From: an uncultured Gammaproteobacteria bacterium
GTDB taxonomy: Bacteria; Pseudomonadota; Gammaproteobacteria; JAADHQ01
Assembly (NCBI GenBank): GCA_947258755.1
Contig: CAMYJO010000008.1
Span: 1-64,000, forward strand
Direction: 5' to 3'
DNA length: 64,000 nucleotides
In this document: positions 46,663 through 58,909 of the stretch, piece by piece
How positions within the stretch are numbered: position 1 is the stretch's first letter
Layout: each line of letters begins with the position of its first letter
The notes under the pieces: generated by a model
The model's database searches: none
What the model was told of the DNA's origin: nothing
Seen by the model: the letters and a program-made list of their open reading frames with translations, nothing else
Position numbers and translations under genes: made by a program

Positions 46663-47272
46663 TTGGCCTTATTTGGGCTGTGCAGGTATAGAGCTGCTGT
46701 GGCATAGGCAATATATCATTAGGATGAGTCTGTTAGTCTGTTTTTTTGTTGATAATGGCCTATAATAATTGGCATTGTTGTAATGGCTTAGAAGTTTGTA
46801 GGCAGTGGTTTAGTATAACTCAGCTGTTTGTAGTCGTTCGTACCTGTACAAGTCGAGCTAGAAAAATACAGCATCAATGCCATTTCCCGCCAAGGTGAAG
46901 TGGTAAACATGGATTAATACACTATATGGAATTAGTAACATCTCTATCTACCCCAATAATATATTCACACTTTAATACCATGCCATATGTATTGTTATAG
47001 GTCGGTATAAATGTATTTTAAGGTTTACTGGTGTAAATCTTAACTTTATATAATGAATTGCTAAAGTTTTGAAGAAAGCTGACGCTCATGTGCATGCTAG
47101 AGATGTAACAAATCTCTTACAATTAAGGGCTTGTGTGCTATTAGCAAGTTGCTAGACTGTTTCGAGATGGAGAGTTTTTGCTGTTAGAAGGTAGTGCTGA
47201 AGGCACGGCTAGGCATTCGCTATAAAAATAACTGGTTTAATATGACCCATAAAATCTGGAATGAAGGCTTAT
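46663..47272. other. Long upstream region of the giant repeat-protein gene
   Basis: About 610 bp without a supported gene. It contains a sigma-28-like box (47062-47088, described separately). No cyclic di-GMP riboswitch or other known leader RNA was recognised. Confidence 0.5.
47062..47088 (+). promoter_or_regulatory. Possible sigma-28-like promoter for the giant gene
   Basis: TAAAGTTT (47062-47069, perfect -35), 11-nt spacer, GACGCTCA (47081-47088, 5 of 8 matches to GCCGATAA). The spacing is exact but the -10 is weak. It lies 185 bp upstream of ATG 47273. Confidence 0.3.
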
Positions 47273-50200
47273 ATGAATAATAACAAATGGATCCACAGTT
47301 TTTTTATTCTGTTTTTCTACATGATCATCGGAATTCAAACTGTCCACGCAGAAGGCAGCTTTCAGATTGGACTAAATCAAACGCTTGAGGAACATGCGAC
47401 CACCGGCGTTCGTATGAATGTGGATATTCAAACGGCCGGTGAGGTTATCAATGTGCATCTATGTGGTGATGCAAACAATGATAATGTTCGCGTACGCATA
47501 TATGACCCTTCTGATAATCGCGTCGTCAATACCACTCTGAGCAGTGGTAACGTGAACTGTAACGACGCGTTCACTGCAGTGCTGACCAATCCCGTGCAGT
47601 ACGATACCACCAGTGTAGGCGCCGGCACCTATTCGATTGAGCTGGACAATATGGATGGCAGTGTGCTTGAGCGTTTCGACGTCACGGTAACACCCAATAC
47701 CTCCACCAACCCAGATCCAACAGCCCTGGGTGGTAGACTGTGGTCAAATAAATGGTCTTTTAACAATGGCACTTATGACCTGGCCGATGCAACAGATGCA
47801 GATTTTTATCCGCTTGTTCCCGGTGGTAGAGCCAATACAAACTATGTCTGGAAGCTCGATCTGAACCGATTTTCGGGTTTTCAATATAACATTATAGCCA
47901 ATGATTTTGGCGTCAATGCACCACGTTCAGGCTATAGTACCGCTAAAAGTGGATTTTCGGCCACACCCAAGTTCCCAATTTATGTTTCCTATCCTGCGAA
48001 TGCGAATCCACGTCCCACAGACCCGCCGGTTATCAATTCATTCCGTTTTATCGATGACGCAAACCAGGACTATGCTATTTCACCTGCAGTGAGCACAGGT
48101 ACACAGGATAGCGGTAATTTTGAATTTAACTCTGACACTGACGGCACCTATGAAATAGTTATCGATACCAATTCTGACGGTATCTATGATGGTAGCGATG
48201 TTCGTTTACTCGGTGTTGCGACGTCGGGTCTTAATACGGTTGCTTGGGATGGAAAAACAGCGACTGGTGCGACTGTCGCAGACGGTACCTACGGAGTGAA
48301 ATTGCAATTGCGACTCGGTGAATATCACTTTATAGCCGACGATGCCGAGACCAGTGGTGGCGGCACCGATAATGGTCTAACCATTTATCTCGCCAACAGT
48401 AATGTTAGTCAAACGGATACATTGGTGTACTGGGATGATGCAACCTTTCTGAGTGCGCAAGGTGGTACAACCACACTGCCTGGCGGCGCTTTGTCATCAA
48501 CTGCGACGGCCAAGCATACCTGGGGTAACTTCACCTCGGGTGGCATCGGTAATGAAACATTTATTGACACCTATGTATATGGACTGAGTTCTACGGCAAC
48601 TGCTGTGGTTGCGATCAGCCCTTCGGATGCATTGCAAACCGGTGTGGACGGTACTATCGCTGTTTCGCCAAGTAAGGGCGCACCGGGGGATACATTAACA
48701 GCAACGGTAACTGATGCAGATCTAAATCTGCTGGCAACGGTTGCTGAGTCAGTTGTCGTTCGCTTGGTAAACAACCGAAGTTCTGAAATTGAGCAGTTGA
48801 CCTTAACCGAAACTGGCGTAAATACAGGTATATTTACCAGCACTATCAGTACAGTGTCGAATGCTACGGCAGGCACTAATAATGATGGGTCGATTAATTC
48901 TGCTGTCGGTGATGTTATTACTTTCACCTATCAGGACCTGTTGGATTCTGTTGGCGCCAGTGTCGCCAGGACTGCATTGCACTCCCAGGAAGTGGCCGCT
49001 GCAGGGACGAGTACGATTTCTACATCACCCGCCAGTATTACCGCTGATGGTAGCAGTACCAGTACCGTTACCGTGCAACTTAAAGATTCGGGTGGCACCA
49101 ATCTGACTGCAGGTGGTGATACAGTCGTATTGTCCACTACCGCAGGTGCTTTAGGTAGTGTGACCGATAATAATGATGGTACCTATACAGCGACCTTAAC
49201 CAGTTCAACCGCAGTTGAAACAGCGACCATCAGTGGCACCTTGAATGGCGCTGGCAATCCCATCACCGATACGGCAACAGTTTCTTTTACAGCTGATGCT
49301 GCATCAACGGCAACCAGTACAATCACAGCAGCGCCGACCAGTATTACCGCAAATGGCACCAGCACCAGTACCGTCACTGTGCAGTTGAAGGATGCCAATG
49401 GTAATGACCTGAGCGCGGGTGGTGATACGGTGGTATTGAGTACCACGGCAGGATCTCTGGGCAGTGTTACGGATAATAATGACGGAACATATTCTGCTAC
49501 GTTGACCAGCCCGGCAAGCATCGCCGTTGCGACGATTAGTGGTACCCTGAACGGTAGCGGCAATACCATAACTGATACCGCCACAGTTGCATTTATAGCA
49601 GGCCCGGCGGCCACGAGCACCAGCACCCTGACGACATCACCGACCAGTATTACTGCCGATGGCAGCAGTACCAGTACGGTAACGGTGCAATTGAAGGATG
49701 CCAGTGGTAACAACCTGAGTAGCGGTGGCGATACAGTCGTACTATCTACAACGGCCGGTACCCTGGGTGCCGTGACCGACAACAATGACGGTACCTACAC
49801 AGCGACTCTGACCAGTTCTACCACGGCCGGCACAGCGACCATAAGTGGTACGCTGAACGGTAGTGGCAATGCGATTGTCGATACCGCGACCGTCAACTTC
49901 ACAGCGGGTGTGGCTGCGACTGCGATCAGTACCATTACCGCATCACCCACCAGCATTACTGCCGATGGCGCCAGTACCAGCAGCGTGACAGTCCAGTTGA
50001 AGGATACGAATGGCAATGATCTCAGTACGGGTGGCGACACGGTCGTACTATCTACCACGGCGGGTACCCTGGGTGCGGTGACCGATAACAACGACGGTAC
50101 CTATACAGCGACATTGACCAGTTCAACCACAGTTGAAACGGCGACGATCAGTGGTACGCTGAACGGTGCCGGTAACGCGATTGTCGATACCGCGACGGTT

Positions 50201-53200
50201 GCCTTTACTGCGTCCACAGCTTCGACGGCAACCAGCACGATCACGGCGACACCCGCTAGTATTTCGGCCGATGGCAGCAGCACCAGTACCGTGACGGTCC
50301 AATTGAAGGATGCCAACGGTAATGATCTGAGCAGCGGTGGCGACGCCGTCGTATTGAGTACCACAGCCGGCACGTTGGGTGCAGTCACCGATAACAATGA
50401 TGGCACCTATACGGCGACCTTGACCAGCTCAACCACGGTTGAAACGGCGACCATCAGTGGCACCCTGAACGGTTCCGGTAACGCGATTGTTGATACCGCG
50501 ACGGTCGCCTTTACCGCCGGTGCGGCCTCCACGGCAACCAGCACGCTGACGGCAGCACCGACCGACATCACGGCCGACGGCAGTTCGACCAGTACGATCA
50601 CCGTACAGTTGAAGGATGCCAATGGTAATGACCTGACGACAGGTGGCGACACTGTGGTATTGAGTACAACCACGGGTACGCTGGGTGCGGTCACTGATAA
50701 CAATGACGGTACCTACACGGCGACCCTGACCAGCCCGACCACAGCCGGCACGGCGACCATCAGTGGCACCTTGAACGGTGCCGGTAACGCGATTGTTGAT
50801 ACCGCGACGGTCACCTTCACCGCCGGCGCGGCCTCTACGGCAACCAGCACGCTGACGGCAGCACCGACCGACATCACGGCTGACGGCAGTTCGACCAGTA
50901 CGATCACCGTGCAGTTGAAGGATGCCAACGGTAATGACCTGACGACAGGTGGCGACACTGTGGTCTTGAGTACAACCACGGGTACGCTGGGTGCAGTCAC
51001 CGATAACAATGATGGTACCTATACGGCGACCTTGATTAGTTCAACCACAGCCGGTACGGCGACCATCAGCGGTACGTTGAATGGCAGTGGTAATGCGATT
51101 GTCGATACCGCGACGGTGACATTCTCACAAGGCTCGGCTTCAACCGCGACCAGTACCATTACAGCGTCCCCGACCAGCATCGCAGCTGATGGCAGCAGCA
51201 CCAGTACCGTGACGGTACAGCTGAAGGATGCCAGTGGTAATGATATTACTACCGGTGGTGACACCGTCGTATTGAGTAGCACAGACGGTACCCTGGGTGC
51301 CGTGACCGATAACAACGACGGCACTTACACCGCAACCTTGACCAGCTCGGCCACAGTCGGTACGGCGACCATCAGCGGTACGTTGAATGGCAGTGGCAAT
51401 GCGATTGTCGATACCGCGACGGTGGCATTTACAGCGGGTGCGGCATCAACAGCAACCAGTACACTGAGTGCATCACCTGCGGATATTACTGCAGATGGTA
51501 GTAGCACCAGTACGATTACGGTGCAATTGAAGGATGCCAGTGGCAACAACCTGAGCACGGGTGGCGACACGGTTGTGTTAAGCACCACGGCCGGTACCCT
51601 GGGTGCCGTGACCGATAACAATGACGGCACCTACACGGCGACGTTGACCAGTTCGACCACCGTTGAGACGGCCACGATCAGTGGTACATTAAATGGCAGT
51701 GGCAATACCATTACCGATACCGCAGCCGTTACATTCTCCGCACTAGGTACCGCCTCGACTGCGACCAGTACCTTAACGGCGTCGCCGACCAGCATTGCGG
51801 CCGATGGTGTTAGCACCAGTACGGTAACGGTACAGCTCAAGGATGCCAGTGGTAATAACTTGAGCACCGGCGGTGATACAGTCGTACTGTCAACTACGGC
51901 CGGTACCCTGGGTGCCGTGACCGATAACAACGACGGTACTTACACCGTGACCTTGACCAGCTCAACCACAGCCGGTACGGCGACCATCAACGGTACGTTG
52001 AATGGCAGTGGTAATGCGATTGTCGATACCGCGACGGTAGCATTTACAGCGGGTGTGGCGTCAACAGCGACCAGTACATTGACGGCCGCTCCTAGCAGTA
52101 TTGAAGCTGATGGCAGTAGCACCAGTACCGTGACTGTGCAGTTGAAGGACGCGAACGGTAATGATCTGACGTCGGGTGGTGACACAGTTGTATTATCTAC
52201 CACAGCGGGTACCTTGGGTGCGGTCACTGATAACAATGACGGTACCTACACGGCGACCTTGACCAGCTCGACTACGGTTGAGACGGCCACGATCAGTGCT
52301 ACGCTGAATGGCAGTGGAAATACGATTGTCGATACTGCGACCGTAGCGTTCACGATAGGTGTGGCTTCAACGGCGACCAGTACGTTGAGCGCATCACCAG
52401 CCGACATTACCGCTGACGGAAGTAGCGCCAGCACGATTACGGTGCAACTAAAAGATGCTGGCGGTAACAACCTGAGCACGGGTGGTGACACGGTTGTGTT
52501 GAGCACGACAGCCGGTACCCTTGGTGCGGTGACCGACAATAACGATGGTAGCTACACGGCAACGTTGACCAGCTCGACCACGGTCGAGACGGCCACGATC
52601 AGCGGTACTTTGAATGGTGCCGGTAATGCGATTGTCGATACCGCCACCGTTACATTTTCTGCATTAGGTACCCCATCGATCGCGACCAGTACACTGACAG
52701 CGTCACCGACCAGTATTGCAGCCGATGGTGTCAGTACCAGCACGGTTACCGTACAGTTGAAGGATGCCAGTGGTAATGATATTACCACGGGTGGTGACAC
52801 CGTCGTCTTGAGTACCACAAACGGTACCCTGGGTGCGGTGACCGACAACAACGACGGTAGCTACAGTGCGACCCTGACCAGTTCAAATGCAGCAGGAGCG
52901 GCAATCATCAGTGGTACGCTGAATGGTAATACGATTACTGAAACAGAGACGGTGTTATTTACACCAGGTGCTGCATCGACAGCGACTAGTACCTTAACAG
53001 CAGCACCGACCAGTATTGCAGCGGATGGCAGCAGCACCAGCACGGTCACCGTACAGCTGAAGGATGCCAACGGTAATGACCTGACCACGGGTGGCGACAC
53101 CGTCGTATTGAGCACAACCGCTGGCACCCTGGGTGTGGTGACCGACAACAACGACGGTACCTACACGGCAACGTTGACCAGCTCGACCACGGTCGAGACA

Positions 53201-55933
53201 GCGACCATTAGTGGCACTCTGAACGGTGCCGGTAATGCGATTGTCGATACCGCCACGGTGGCGTTCGCGATTGGAGCAGCTTCAACGGCAACCAGTACAT
53301 TAACGGCAGTGCCGGCCAGCATTGTCGCCGATGGCAGCAGCACCAGCACGGTTACCGTGCAGTTGAAGGATGCCAGTGGCAATGACCTGAGCACGGGTGG
53401 TGATACGGTCGTGTTAAGCACAACCGCGGGCACTCTCAGTGCAGTCACCGACAACAACGATGGTACCTATACAGCGACGTTGACCAGCTCGACAACGGTT
53501 GAAACGGCGACCATTAGTGGCACCTTGAACGGCGCCGGTAATGCCATTGCCGCTACTGCGACAGTCGACTTCACGGCCGACGCAGCATCCATCGCGACTA
53601 GTACGTTAACCGCATCACCGACCAATATCACTGCCGATGGCAGTGCTACCAGTGCCATCACGGTACAACTGAAGGATGCCAATGGTAATGATCTGAGCAC
53701 GGGTGGCGATACAGTCGTATTGAATACCACTGCCGGTACCATCGGTAGTGTGACCGATAACAACGACGGCACCTACTCAGCTACGCTGACCAGTTCAACC
53801 ATCGTTGAAACGGCCACAATCAGTGGTACCTTGAACGGCGCCGGTAACACCATTACCGATACCGCCAGCGTCAACTTTACTGCCCTGGCAGATGCTGATG
53901 GCGATGGTATACCCGATGTCGATGAAGGCACCGGTGATACCGATGGCGATGGTATCCCTGACTTCCAGGATCCGGACAGTGATAACGACGGCATCCCGGA
54001 TGTAGATGAGACTAACATCGATGCCGATAATGACGGTGTGCCTAACTACATCGACCTCGATAGTGATAACGATGGCGTCACCGATGCCGTCGAAGGTATG
54101 ACTGATACCGACAACGATGGTACCGAAGATTTCCTTGATCGGGATACCGACAACGACGGTATCCCCGATATCACCGAAGCGGGTGGCACCGACATCGATG
54201 GTAATGGCCAGGTGGACAACCTGACCGATGCCAATAGCGATGGTCTGGACGACACAATCGCCACCAACCCACTGCCGGATACCGATACCGATAATGATGG
54301 TACCCCGGATCGCCAGCAACTGGATAGCGATAGCGATGGTATCAATGACCTGGTCGAGGCGGGCGGTCCTGACGCCAATAATGATGGTCTGGTCGACGGC
54401 TATACCGATGGCGACAGCGATGGTCTGGATGACACCATCGCGGCCACACCATTACCGGTCGATGATACCGACCAGGATGGCGTACCGAATTACCGTGACC
54501 TGGATAGTGATAACGATGGTCTACTGGATGTAGACGAAGGCACAGTCGATACCGATAACGATGGTGTGCCGGATTACCTGGATCTTGACAGCGACAACGA
54601 CGGTATCCCGGATATCACTGAAGCTGGCGGTACCGATACGGATGGCGATGGCCAGATCGATAACCCGGTCGATAGCAATGGCGACGGTCAGGACGATACT
54701 ATCGCCACTACACCATTAGCGGATACCGACAGTGATAACGACTCGATCCCTGATCGCCGTGAACTGGATAGTGATAATGATGGCCTGTTGGATCTGGTCG
54801 AAGCAGGTGGTGTGGATGGCAACAACGATGGCCTCGTGGATGGCTTCACTGATGTTGATGGCAACGGCTATGATGATACCTTGTCAGCGACACCGCTGAG
54901 TCCGCCGGATAGCGACAACGACGGTATCCCGGACTTCCAGGACAATGATGACCTCGACAATGACGGCATCCCGGATACAGCGGACCTGGATACCGACAAC
55001 GACGGCATCCCGGACTCGGTCGAAGGCACGAATGACTCCGACAATGACGGTATTCCGGATTCACGCGAACTGGACAGCGACAATGATGGTCTGAACGACA
55101 TCATCGAAGCCGGTGGTACCGATGCCAATAACGACGGAATGGTCGACAACCCAGTGGATAACAACAATGATGGTCTGGATGACAGCATTGCCGCGACACC
55201 ATTACCGGATACCGACAGCGATAATGATGGTCTGCAGGATCGTCGTGAACTAGACAGTGACAACGACGGCATCCCGGATGCGATTGAAGGACTGACCGAC
55301 ACCGATGGTGATGGTGTTCCGGATTATCGTGACCTGGACAGCGACAACGATGGTATCCCTGACGCTGATGAAGGCAACGTTGATAGCGACAATGACGGCG
55401 TTCCTGACTATCAGGATTTGGACAGCGATAATGACGGTATCGCGGATATCATCGAAGCCGGTGGTACCGACGCCGATGGTGATGGCAAGGTCGATAACCC
55501 GGTCGATAATAATGGCGATGGCCTGGACGATACGATTGCCGCTAACCCATTAGCGGACCAGGACAGCGATAATGACGGTACCCCGGATCGTCAGGACCTG
55601 GACAGTGACAACGATGGTTTCTGGGATCTGGAAGAGGCGGGTGGCATCGATGCTAATGGTGACGGTATCGTCGATAACTTCACCGATAACGATGGCGATG
55701 GTCGTGATGATGCCACTGCAGCAAGTCCACTGACGCCACCGGACGCTGATAATAATGGTATCCCGGACTTCCAGCAGTCTGCTGGCAAGATCGAAACAGG
55801 ACTGATTGGTATTGGCGGCGGTTGCACAGCCTCGAATCATACAGGTGTGGATCCGGTGTTACCGCTGTTCATGCTGACGTCATTCCTGTATATGTTGACA
55901 CGAATAAGAAAGGCCAGGAAAAACGATGAATAA
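47273..55933 (+). CDS. Giant secreted protein: 16 Ig-like repeats, Ca-binding repeats, C-terminal sorting tail
   Basis: 2,886 residues. Start ATG 47273 ([11 protein letters not shown]) is preceded by AAGG at optimal spacing; ATG 47261 is in frame but less likely. Signal peptide to about 30 (TVHAEG). The N-terminal region to about 575 includes a FlgD-like segment ([20 protein letters not shown]). Sixteen invasin-like Ig domains of ~102 residues (about 577-2205; [20 protein letters not shown] and [19 protein letters not shown]). Then ~630 residues of thrombospondin type 3-like Asp repeats (DSDNDGIPD). The tail has GGGC (2848-2851), a hydrophobic helix ([14 protein letters not shown]) and basic RIRKARK: a CTERM-type sorting signal. 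Likely a surface adhesin or matrix protein. The stop overlaps the OmpA-family start by 8 bp. Confidence 0.93.
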   Translation: MNNNKWIHSFFILFFYMIIGIQTVHAEGSFQIGLNQTLEEHATTGVRMNVDIQTAGEVINVHLCGDANNDNVRVRIYDPSDNRVVNTTLSSGNVNCNDAFTAVLTNPVQYDTTSVGAGTYSIELDNMDGSVLERFDVTVTPNTSTNPDPTALGGRLWSNKWSFNNGTYDLADATDADFYPLVPGGRANTNYVWKLDLNRFSGFQYNIIANDFGVNAPRSGYSTAKSGFSATPKFPIYVSYPANANPRPTDPPVINSFRFIDDANQDYAISPAVSTGTQDSGNFEFNSDTDGTYEIVIDTNSDGIYDGSDVRLLGVATSGLNTVAWDGKTATGATVADGTYGVKLQLRLGEYHFIADDAETSGGGTDNGLTIYLANSNVSQTDTLVYWDDATFLSAQGGTTTLPGGALSSTATAKHTWGNFTSGGIGNETFIDTYVYGLSSTATAVVAISPSDALQTGVDGTIAVSPSKGAPGDTLTATVTDADLNLLATVAESVVVRLVNNRSSEIEQLTLTETGVNTGIFTSTISTVSNATAGTNNDGSINSAVGDVITFTYQDLLDSVGASVARTALHSQEVAAAGTSTISTSPASITADGSSTSTVTVQLKDSGGTNLTAGGDTVVLSTTAGALGSVTDNNDGTYTATLTSSTAVETATISGTLNGAGNPITDTATVSFTADAASTATSTITAAPTSITANGTSTSTVTVQLKDANGNDLSAGGDTVVLSTTAGSLGSVTDNNDGTYSATLTSPASIAVATISGTLNGSGNTITDTATVAFIAGPAATSTSTLTTSPTSITADGSSTSTVTVQLKDASGNNLSSGGDTVVLSTTAGTLGAVTDNNDGTYTATLTSSTTAGTATISGTLNGSGNAIVDTATVNFTAGVAATAISTITASPTSITADGASTSSVTVQLKDTNGNDLSTGGDTVVLSTTAGTLGAVTDNNDGTYTATLTSSTTVETATISGTLNGAGNAIVDTATVAFTASTASTATSTITATPASISADGSSTSTVTVQLKDANGNDLSSGGDAVVLSTTAGTLGAVTDNNDGTYTATLTSSTTVETATISGTLNGSGNAIVDTATVAFTAGAASTATSTLTAAPTDITADGSSTSTITVQLKDANGNDLTTGGDTVVLSTTTGTLGAVTDNNDGTYTATLTSPTTAGTATISGTLNGAGNAIVDTATVTFTAGAASTATSTLTAAPTDITADGSSTSTITVQLKDANGNDLTTGGDTVVLSTTTGTLGAVTDNNDGTYTATLISSTTAGTATISGTLNGSGNAIVDTATVTFSQGSASTATSTITASPTSIAADGSSTSTVTVQLKDASGNDITTGGDTVVLSSTDGTLGAVTDNNDGTYTATLTSSATVGTATISGTLNGSGNAIVDTATVAFTAGAASTATSTLSASPADITADGSSTSTITVQLKDASGNNLSTGGDTVVLSTTAGTLGAVTDNNDGTYTATLTSSTTVETATISGTLNGSGNTITDTAAVTFSALGTASTATSTLTASPTSIAADGVSTSTVTVQLKDASGNNLSTGGDTVVLSTTAGTLGAVTDNNDGTYTVTLTSSTTAGTATINGTLNGSGNAIVDTATVAFTAGVASTATSTLTAAPSSIEADGSSTSTVTVQLKDANGNDLTSGGDTVVLSTTAGTLGAVTDNNDGTYTATLTSSTTVETATISATLNGSGNTIVDTATVAFTIGVASTATSTLSASPADITADGSSASTITVQLKDAGGNNLSTGGDTVVLSTTAGTLGAVTDNNDGSYTATLTSSTTVETATISGTLNGAGNAIVDTATVTFSALGTPSIATSTLTASPTSIAADGVSTSTVTVQLKDASGNDITTGGDTVVLSTTNGTLGAVTDNNDGSYSATLTSSNAAGAAIISGTLNGNTITETETVLFTPGAASTATSTLTAAPTSIAADGSSTSTVTVQLKDANGNDLTTGGDTVVLSTTAGTLGVVTDNNDGTYTATLTSSTTVETATISGTLNGAGNAIVDTATVAFAIGAASTATSTLTAVPASIVADGSSTSTVTVQLKDASGNDLSTGGDTVVLSTTAGTLSAVTDNNDGTYTATLTSSTTVETATISGTLNGAGNAIAATATVDFTADAASIATSTLTASPTNITADGSATSAITVQLKDANGNDLSTGGDTVVLNTTAGTIGSVTDNNDGTYSATLTSSTIVETATISGTLNGAGNTITDTASVNFTALADADGDGIPDVDEGTGDTDGDGIPDFQDPDSDNDGIPDVDETNIDADNDGVPNYIDLDSDNDGVTDAVEGMTDTDNDGTEDFLDRDTDNDGIPDITEAGGTDIDGNGQVDNLTDANSDGLDDTIATNPLPDTDTDNDGTPDRQQLDSDSDGINDLVEAGGPDANNDGLVDGYTDGDSDGLDDTIAATPLPVDDTDQDGVPNYRDLDSDNDGLLDVDEGTVDTDNDGVPDYLDLDSDNDGIPDITEAGGTDTDGDGQIDNPVDSNGDGQDDTIATTPLADTDSDNDSIPDRRELDSDNDGLLDLVEAGGVDGNNDGLVDGFTDVDGNGYDDTLSATPLSPPDSDNDGIPDFQDNDDLDNDGIPDTADLDTDNDGIPDSVEGTNDSDNDGIPDSRELDSDNDGLNDIIEAGGTDANNDGMVDNPVDNNNDGLDDSIAATPLPDTDSDNDGLQDRRELDSDNDGIPDAIEGLTDTDGDGVPDYRDLDSDNDGIPDADEGNVDSDNDGVPDYQDLDSDNDGIADIIEAGGTDADGDGKVDNPVDNNGDGLDDTIAANPLADQDSDNDGTPDRQDLDSDNDGFWDLEEAGGIDANGDGIVDNFTDNDGDGRDDATAASPLTPPDADNNGIPDFQQSAGKIETGLIGIGGGCTASNHTGVDPVLPLFMLTSFLYMLTRIRKARKNDE
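49003..53887 (+). repeat. 16 tandem ~306-bp coding repeats
   Basis: Coding repeats of about 306 bp, each giving one Ig-like domain, with spacing kept by the VTDNNDG segment. Units 6 and 7 (about 50525-51125) are almost identical in DNA, and others differ mainly at third positions. Two units carry 1-residue longer linkers (SALGT) and one lacks a few codons ([10 protein letters not shown]). Long minus-strand open frames every 306 bp are by-products. Confidence 0.93.
53890..55785 (+). repeat. Asp-rich calcium-binding repeat region
   Basis: About 630 codons made of DxDxDGxxD-type units ([21 protein letters not shown]) with interspersed [11 protein letters not shown] blocks. They resemble thrombospondin type 3 and EF-hand-like calcium loops. 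The DNA repeats are less regular than the Ig-like part. Confidence 0.85.
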
Positions 55934-57023
55934 AAAAATTAATAATATAGCTTTAGTTCTAGCCTGTGGCCTGTCTGTGCCAGTAGTGGCGGATACTGGT
56001 TTTAAAAACGGTTGGTATGCCGGTATCGGTGCAGGTATATCGCACCTGGAGCCGGATACCAACACGACCGGCTTTAGCGTAGATGATGACAGTAGCTCCG
56101 GTTTTAAACTATATCTCGGTTACGACTGGGATGAAAAGTGGGGTATCGAGGGTTATGTGGTTGATCCAGGTGAGGCCAGTTTAGCGCCCACGGGTACGGT
56201 CGAATACACGGACTTTGGCGTCAGTGGTTTGTATCACTTTTTTAACAACCGCGGTGAAGCCGCCAGAGATAGCCGTACCCATCTTTCCTTGTTCGGTAAA
56301 GTCGGTCTCGGTTTTATGAAAAATAGCAGCGATGTACCGTACGACCGTCTTAATGATGCCCATATACTATTGGGGGCAGGGTTGGAATATGGCTTCTCCA
56401 ATGGCTTTGCCGTGCGTGCCGAGGCGGAGCTGTTCGATAAAGACTCGCAGTTTTATTCGCTCAGTATATTAAAGCGTTTTGGCAAGAGTGCGAAGAAAGC
56501 GGCGCCGGTTGTCGCTGCAGTGCCTGCGGTTGTGCCTAAGCCAGTTGCCACGACGGCTCCTGCTCCAGTTCCGGTCGTGGTTGTGGATCAGGACAGTGAC
56601 GGTGACGGCGTGATGGACTCGGTTGACTTATGTCTTGACAGTAAGCCGGGTGCTCGGGTTGGTGTTCGCGGATGCAAGATTGCCGATGTCATCGTACTTG
56701 AGGGTGTTCAATTCAAAACCAGTTCAGCAAACCTGAAATCGGTTTCAATCGACGTGCTCAATGAAGCGGCGGCTACATTGAATCGCTATCCGGACATGAA
56801 AGTAGAAGTGGCCGGGCATACCGATAGTCGAGGTGCGGCTTCATTCAACCAACATCTGTCGGAAAAACGTGCGCAATCAGTACGTGATTATCTGATCTCA
56901 AAAGGCGTGTCGGCAGGCAGGCTAAGCGCGAAGGGCTATGGCTCCGCTCAGCCAATCGCGGACAATGCCACACGCGAAGGCCGTGCGACTAATCGTCGAG
57001 TGGAATTGCATATACAGAAGTAA
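55926..57023 (+). CDS. OmpA-family outer-membrane protein
   Basis: A 365-residue protein with a signal peptide ([15 protein letters not shown]), an N-terminal eight-stranded-type beta-barrel (about 25-185; [26 protein letters not shown]), an Ala/Pro/Val-rich linker with one Asp-rich calcium motif ([14 protein letters not shown]), and a C-terminal OmpA peptidoglycan-binding domain ([32 protein letters not shown]). The start overlaps the giant gene's stop, so the two are translated together. It may anchor or display the giant protein; that is inference. Confidence 0.92.
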   Translation: MNKKINNIALVLACGLSVPVVADTGFKNGWYAGIGAGISHLEPDTNTTGFSVDDDSSSGFKLYLGYDWDEKWGIEGYVVDPGEASLAPTGTVEYTDFGVSGLYHFFNNRGEAARDSRTHLSLFGKVGLGFMKNSSDVPYDRLNDAHILLGAGLEYGFSNGFAVRAEAELFDKDSQFYSLSILKRFGKSAKKAAPVVAAVPAVVPKPVATTAPAPVPVVVVDQDSDGDGVMDSVDLCLDSKPGARVGVRGCKIADVIVLEGVQFKTSSANLKSVSIDVLNEAAATLNRYPDMKVEVAGHTDSRGAASFNQHLSEKRAQSVRDYLISKGVSAGRLSAKGYGSAQPIADNATREGRATNRRVELHIQK

Positions 57024-57041
57024 AACAAGCTTTACTTGTAA

Positions 57042-57075
57042 CCCGTTACATCCAGATGTGTAAGGATGTAGCGGG
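57042..57075 (+). other. Hairpin after the OmpA-family gene
   Basis: CCCGTTACATCC (57042-57053) pairs with GGATGTAGCGGG (57064-57075) with one G-U pair. There is no T-run, so it is more likely an mRNA stabiliser or processing signal than a terminator. The protease gene follows. Confidence 0.55.
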
Positions 57076-57235
57076 GCACTTCCTAATAAATCACATCCCT
57101 GACAACCTTAATCAGAGTGAGCAGTCTGAATTTCACCTGCCACTTGCTGTGATAGATATCTTTTCTGATGTACCATGTTGTGATGTAATCGCGTAGTAGT
57201 GTTGGCATGTTCACATGAATTCAGGAAATTCGCGA

Positions 57236-57682
57236 ATGAGACAGACCAGGTTTTACAAAAGCACGAATTTTTGGCTTTTTCTACTGGTGGCCATACCTTT
57301 CTGGTTATGTCTGATCTATGTTTTCAATGTCGAAACCAATTTCCGCTGGTTTCGTGAACATTTGTTGAGCTACTTGTATCTGGCCTTGCTGCTTCCTGTT
57401 CTTGAAGAAATAGTGTTCCGTGGTTTCATTCAGGAACAACTTTCTAAGGTCTTTGATAATCGCAGACTAGGTATGCTGAGTTATGCAAACATAGCGACCA
57501 GTGTCATTTTCTGTGCATTGCATTTTTTCTATCATCACCCTGTATGGGCAGCGTTGGTTTTTATTCCATCCCTGATATTTGGTTATTGCAAGGATCAGTA
57601 TAAAACCTTGATAGCGCCGATTATTTTACATGTTTTTTATAATGCCGGTTATTTCCTGATCTTTGGGGTAGGCATAGAATAG
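57236..57682 (+). CDS. CPBP-family glutamic intramembrane protease (MrtJ-like)
   Basis: A 148-residue membrane protease; ATG 57236 has AGGA 9 bp upstream, ATG 57215 has none. About four hydrophobic helices. The CPBP motifs are complete: EEIVFR (Glu57-Glu58...Arg62), FCALH (His96) and HVFYN (His132, Asn136). The protein is short and gene-neighbour to a protein with a GGGC/helix/basic tail, as in the JDVT-CTERM/MrtJ pairs I recall from sorting-system catalogues. It probably cleaves the giant protein's tail. A general CAAX-type protease is the alternative. Confidence 0.85.
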   Translation: MRQTRFYKSTNFWLFLLVAIPFWLCLIYVFNVETNFRWFREHLLSYLYLALLLPVLEEIVFRGFIQEQLSKVFDNRRLGMLSYANIATSVIFCALHFFYHHPVWAALVFIPSLIFGYCKDQYKTLIAPIILHVFYNAGYFLIFGVGIE

Positions 57683-57688
57683 TGTAAA

Positions 57689-58879
57689 TTATATCCTTTC
57701 AGCCAGTATGCTATGTATTTCGGCATCACTCAACACGATGGGGTTGGTTTTCATGCTACTGCCGCGACTGTTGGCAACTATACGATCAAAATCTGCTTGC
57801 TGAACACCAAAGCTACCAAGCCGTTTTAACTGCATGTCTGTTGTCCATTTATCTAGTAGTGACAAGAGATTAATATAGGCATCATCCCGTTCTTTGAATT
57901 TTCGGTTACAGAGTATGGTTGCCAGGCGCGCGTATTTCTCCAGTGCCGGGCTATCGGGTTCGCGCTGTTGCATGGCTTTAATATTGACACGCGTGGCAGT
58001 ACTAACGAGGGTGCCGCAGACATCACCATGCGGGATAGGGAAAAAGGCGCCGAGAGGTGATGCCAGCCCATGCACCGAGCCCAGCCCGGTTTGGGCGAGA
58101 TTAATGCCGGACAGCAGTGAGGCATAGGCCATCGATGCGCGTGCCTGTTGTTGGTCGCCACTTTTGTGGTACCAGGCCGGTAAGCCGTCACGACAGGCGC
58201 GCAGTCCGCTGATGGCGAGTGCATCGGTGATGGCATTGGCCTTGAGTGACACAAAGGATTCCATTAATTGGGTCAGTGCGTCCATGCCATTGGCCGCAAT
58301 CAGATCTGCCGGGCAAGTCGTCAATAGATCCGGATCAACAAGCGCATATTCCGCCACCAGTTGTTCATCACGAAATGATTTTTTGAAACCATCTTGGCCT
58401 TGCATGCTGAGTACCGAATTTTTTGTCGCCTCGCTACCTGTGCCGGCTGTCGTTGGTACAGCGATGAAGGGAACTGCAGGACCAGGGTAGGTTATCTCTG
58501 GTCCAACACCCTCAAGAAAGTCCATCACTGAATGCTTAATGCGCAGTAATCCGGCGATGGCCTTGGCGGCATCAAGCACGCTGCCGCCGCCAAGGCCGAT
58601 GACCACATCGATGCTCTGATTGCGGTAACGATCGACCATTGCGTCAATGATGGCAGGTGATGGCTCTTGAGTAATCCTGACCTGGAAACTGTCTATCTGC
58701 ACATGACCTAGCCAAGTTTGTATTTGCGGCCATTGCGCTGTTTTCTCAATAGAACCGCTGCCAGTGACCAACAAGATACGGTTGCCATAATGTTGTGCCA
58801 ATTCTGGTAAGCGGCCGAGTGCGCCACTGCCGAATTCTATTCGTGGTAGCCGGGCAATTGAAAAAGGGTTTATGTACAT
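57689..58879 (-). CDS. Iron-containing alcohol dehydrogenase
   Basis: A 396-residue group III alcohol dehydrogenase. NAD-binding GGGSVLDAAKAIA and TTAGTGSEATKNSV, with metal-ligand histidines in GSVHGLASPLGAFFPIPHGD and the acidic ligand in NGMDALTQLMESFVS. The substrate is not predictable. It follows the ABM-domain gene on the same strand by 30 bp; both are likely in one unit. Confidence 0.93.
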   Translation of the reverse strand: MYINPFSIARLPRIEFGSGALGRLPELAQHYGNRILLVTGSGSIEKTAQWPQIQTWLGHVQIDSFQVRITQEPSPAIIDAMVDRYRNQSIDVVIGLGGGSVLDAAKAIAGLLRIKHSVMDFLEGVGPEITYPGPAVPFIAVPTTAGTGSEATKNSVLSMQGQDGFKKSFRDEQLVAEYALVDPDLLTTCPADLIAANGMDALTQLMESFVSLKANAITDALAISGLRACRDGLPAWYHKSGDQQQARASMAYASLLSGINLAQTGLGSVHGLASPLGAFFPIPHGDVCGTLVSTATRVNIKAMQQREPDSPALEKYARLATILCNRKFKERDDAYINLLSLLDKWTTDMQLKRLGSFGVQQADFDRIVANSRGSSMKTNPIVLSDAEIHSILAERI

Positions 58880-58909
58880 CGTGTCAGTTTTCCTGTGTCG
58901 GTAGTCGGA

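Noticed and set aside
46663-47272. Cyclic di-GMP riboswitch upstream of the giant adhesin-like gene
   Set aside because: No sequence resembling the conserved core was found in the upstream region.
49183-53772. Long minus-strand open frames of ~98-101 codons repeating every 306 bp
   Set aside because: They are antisense shadows of the Ig-like coding repeats, share the same period and have no start signals of their own.
53773-55840. Minus- and plus-strand frames rich in Ser, Ile or Arg inside the Asp-rich region
   Set aside because: Out-of-frame reading of GAT/GAC/GGT repeats; low complexity and no independent evidence.
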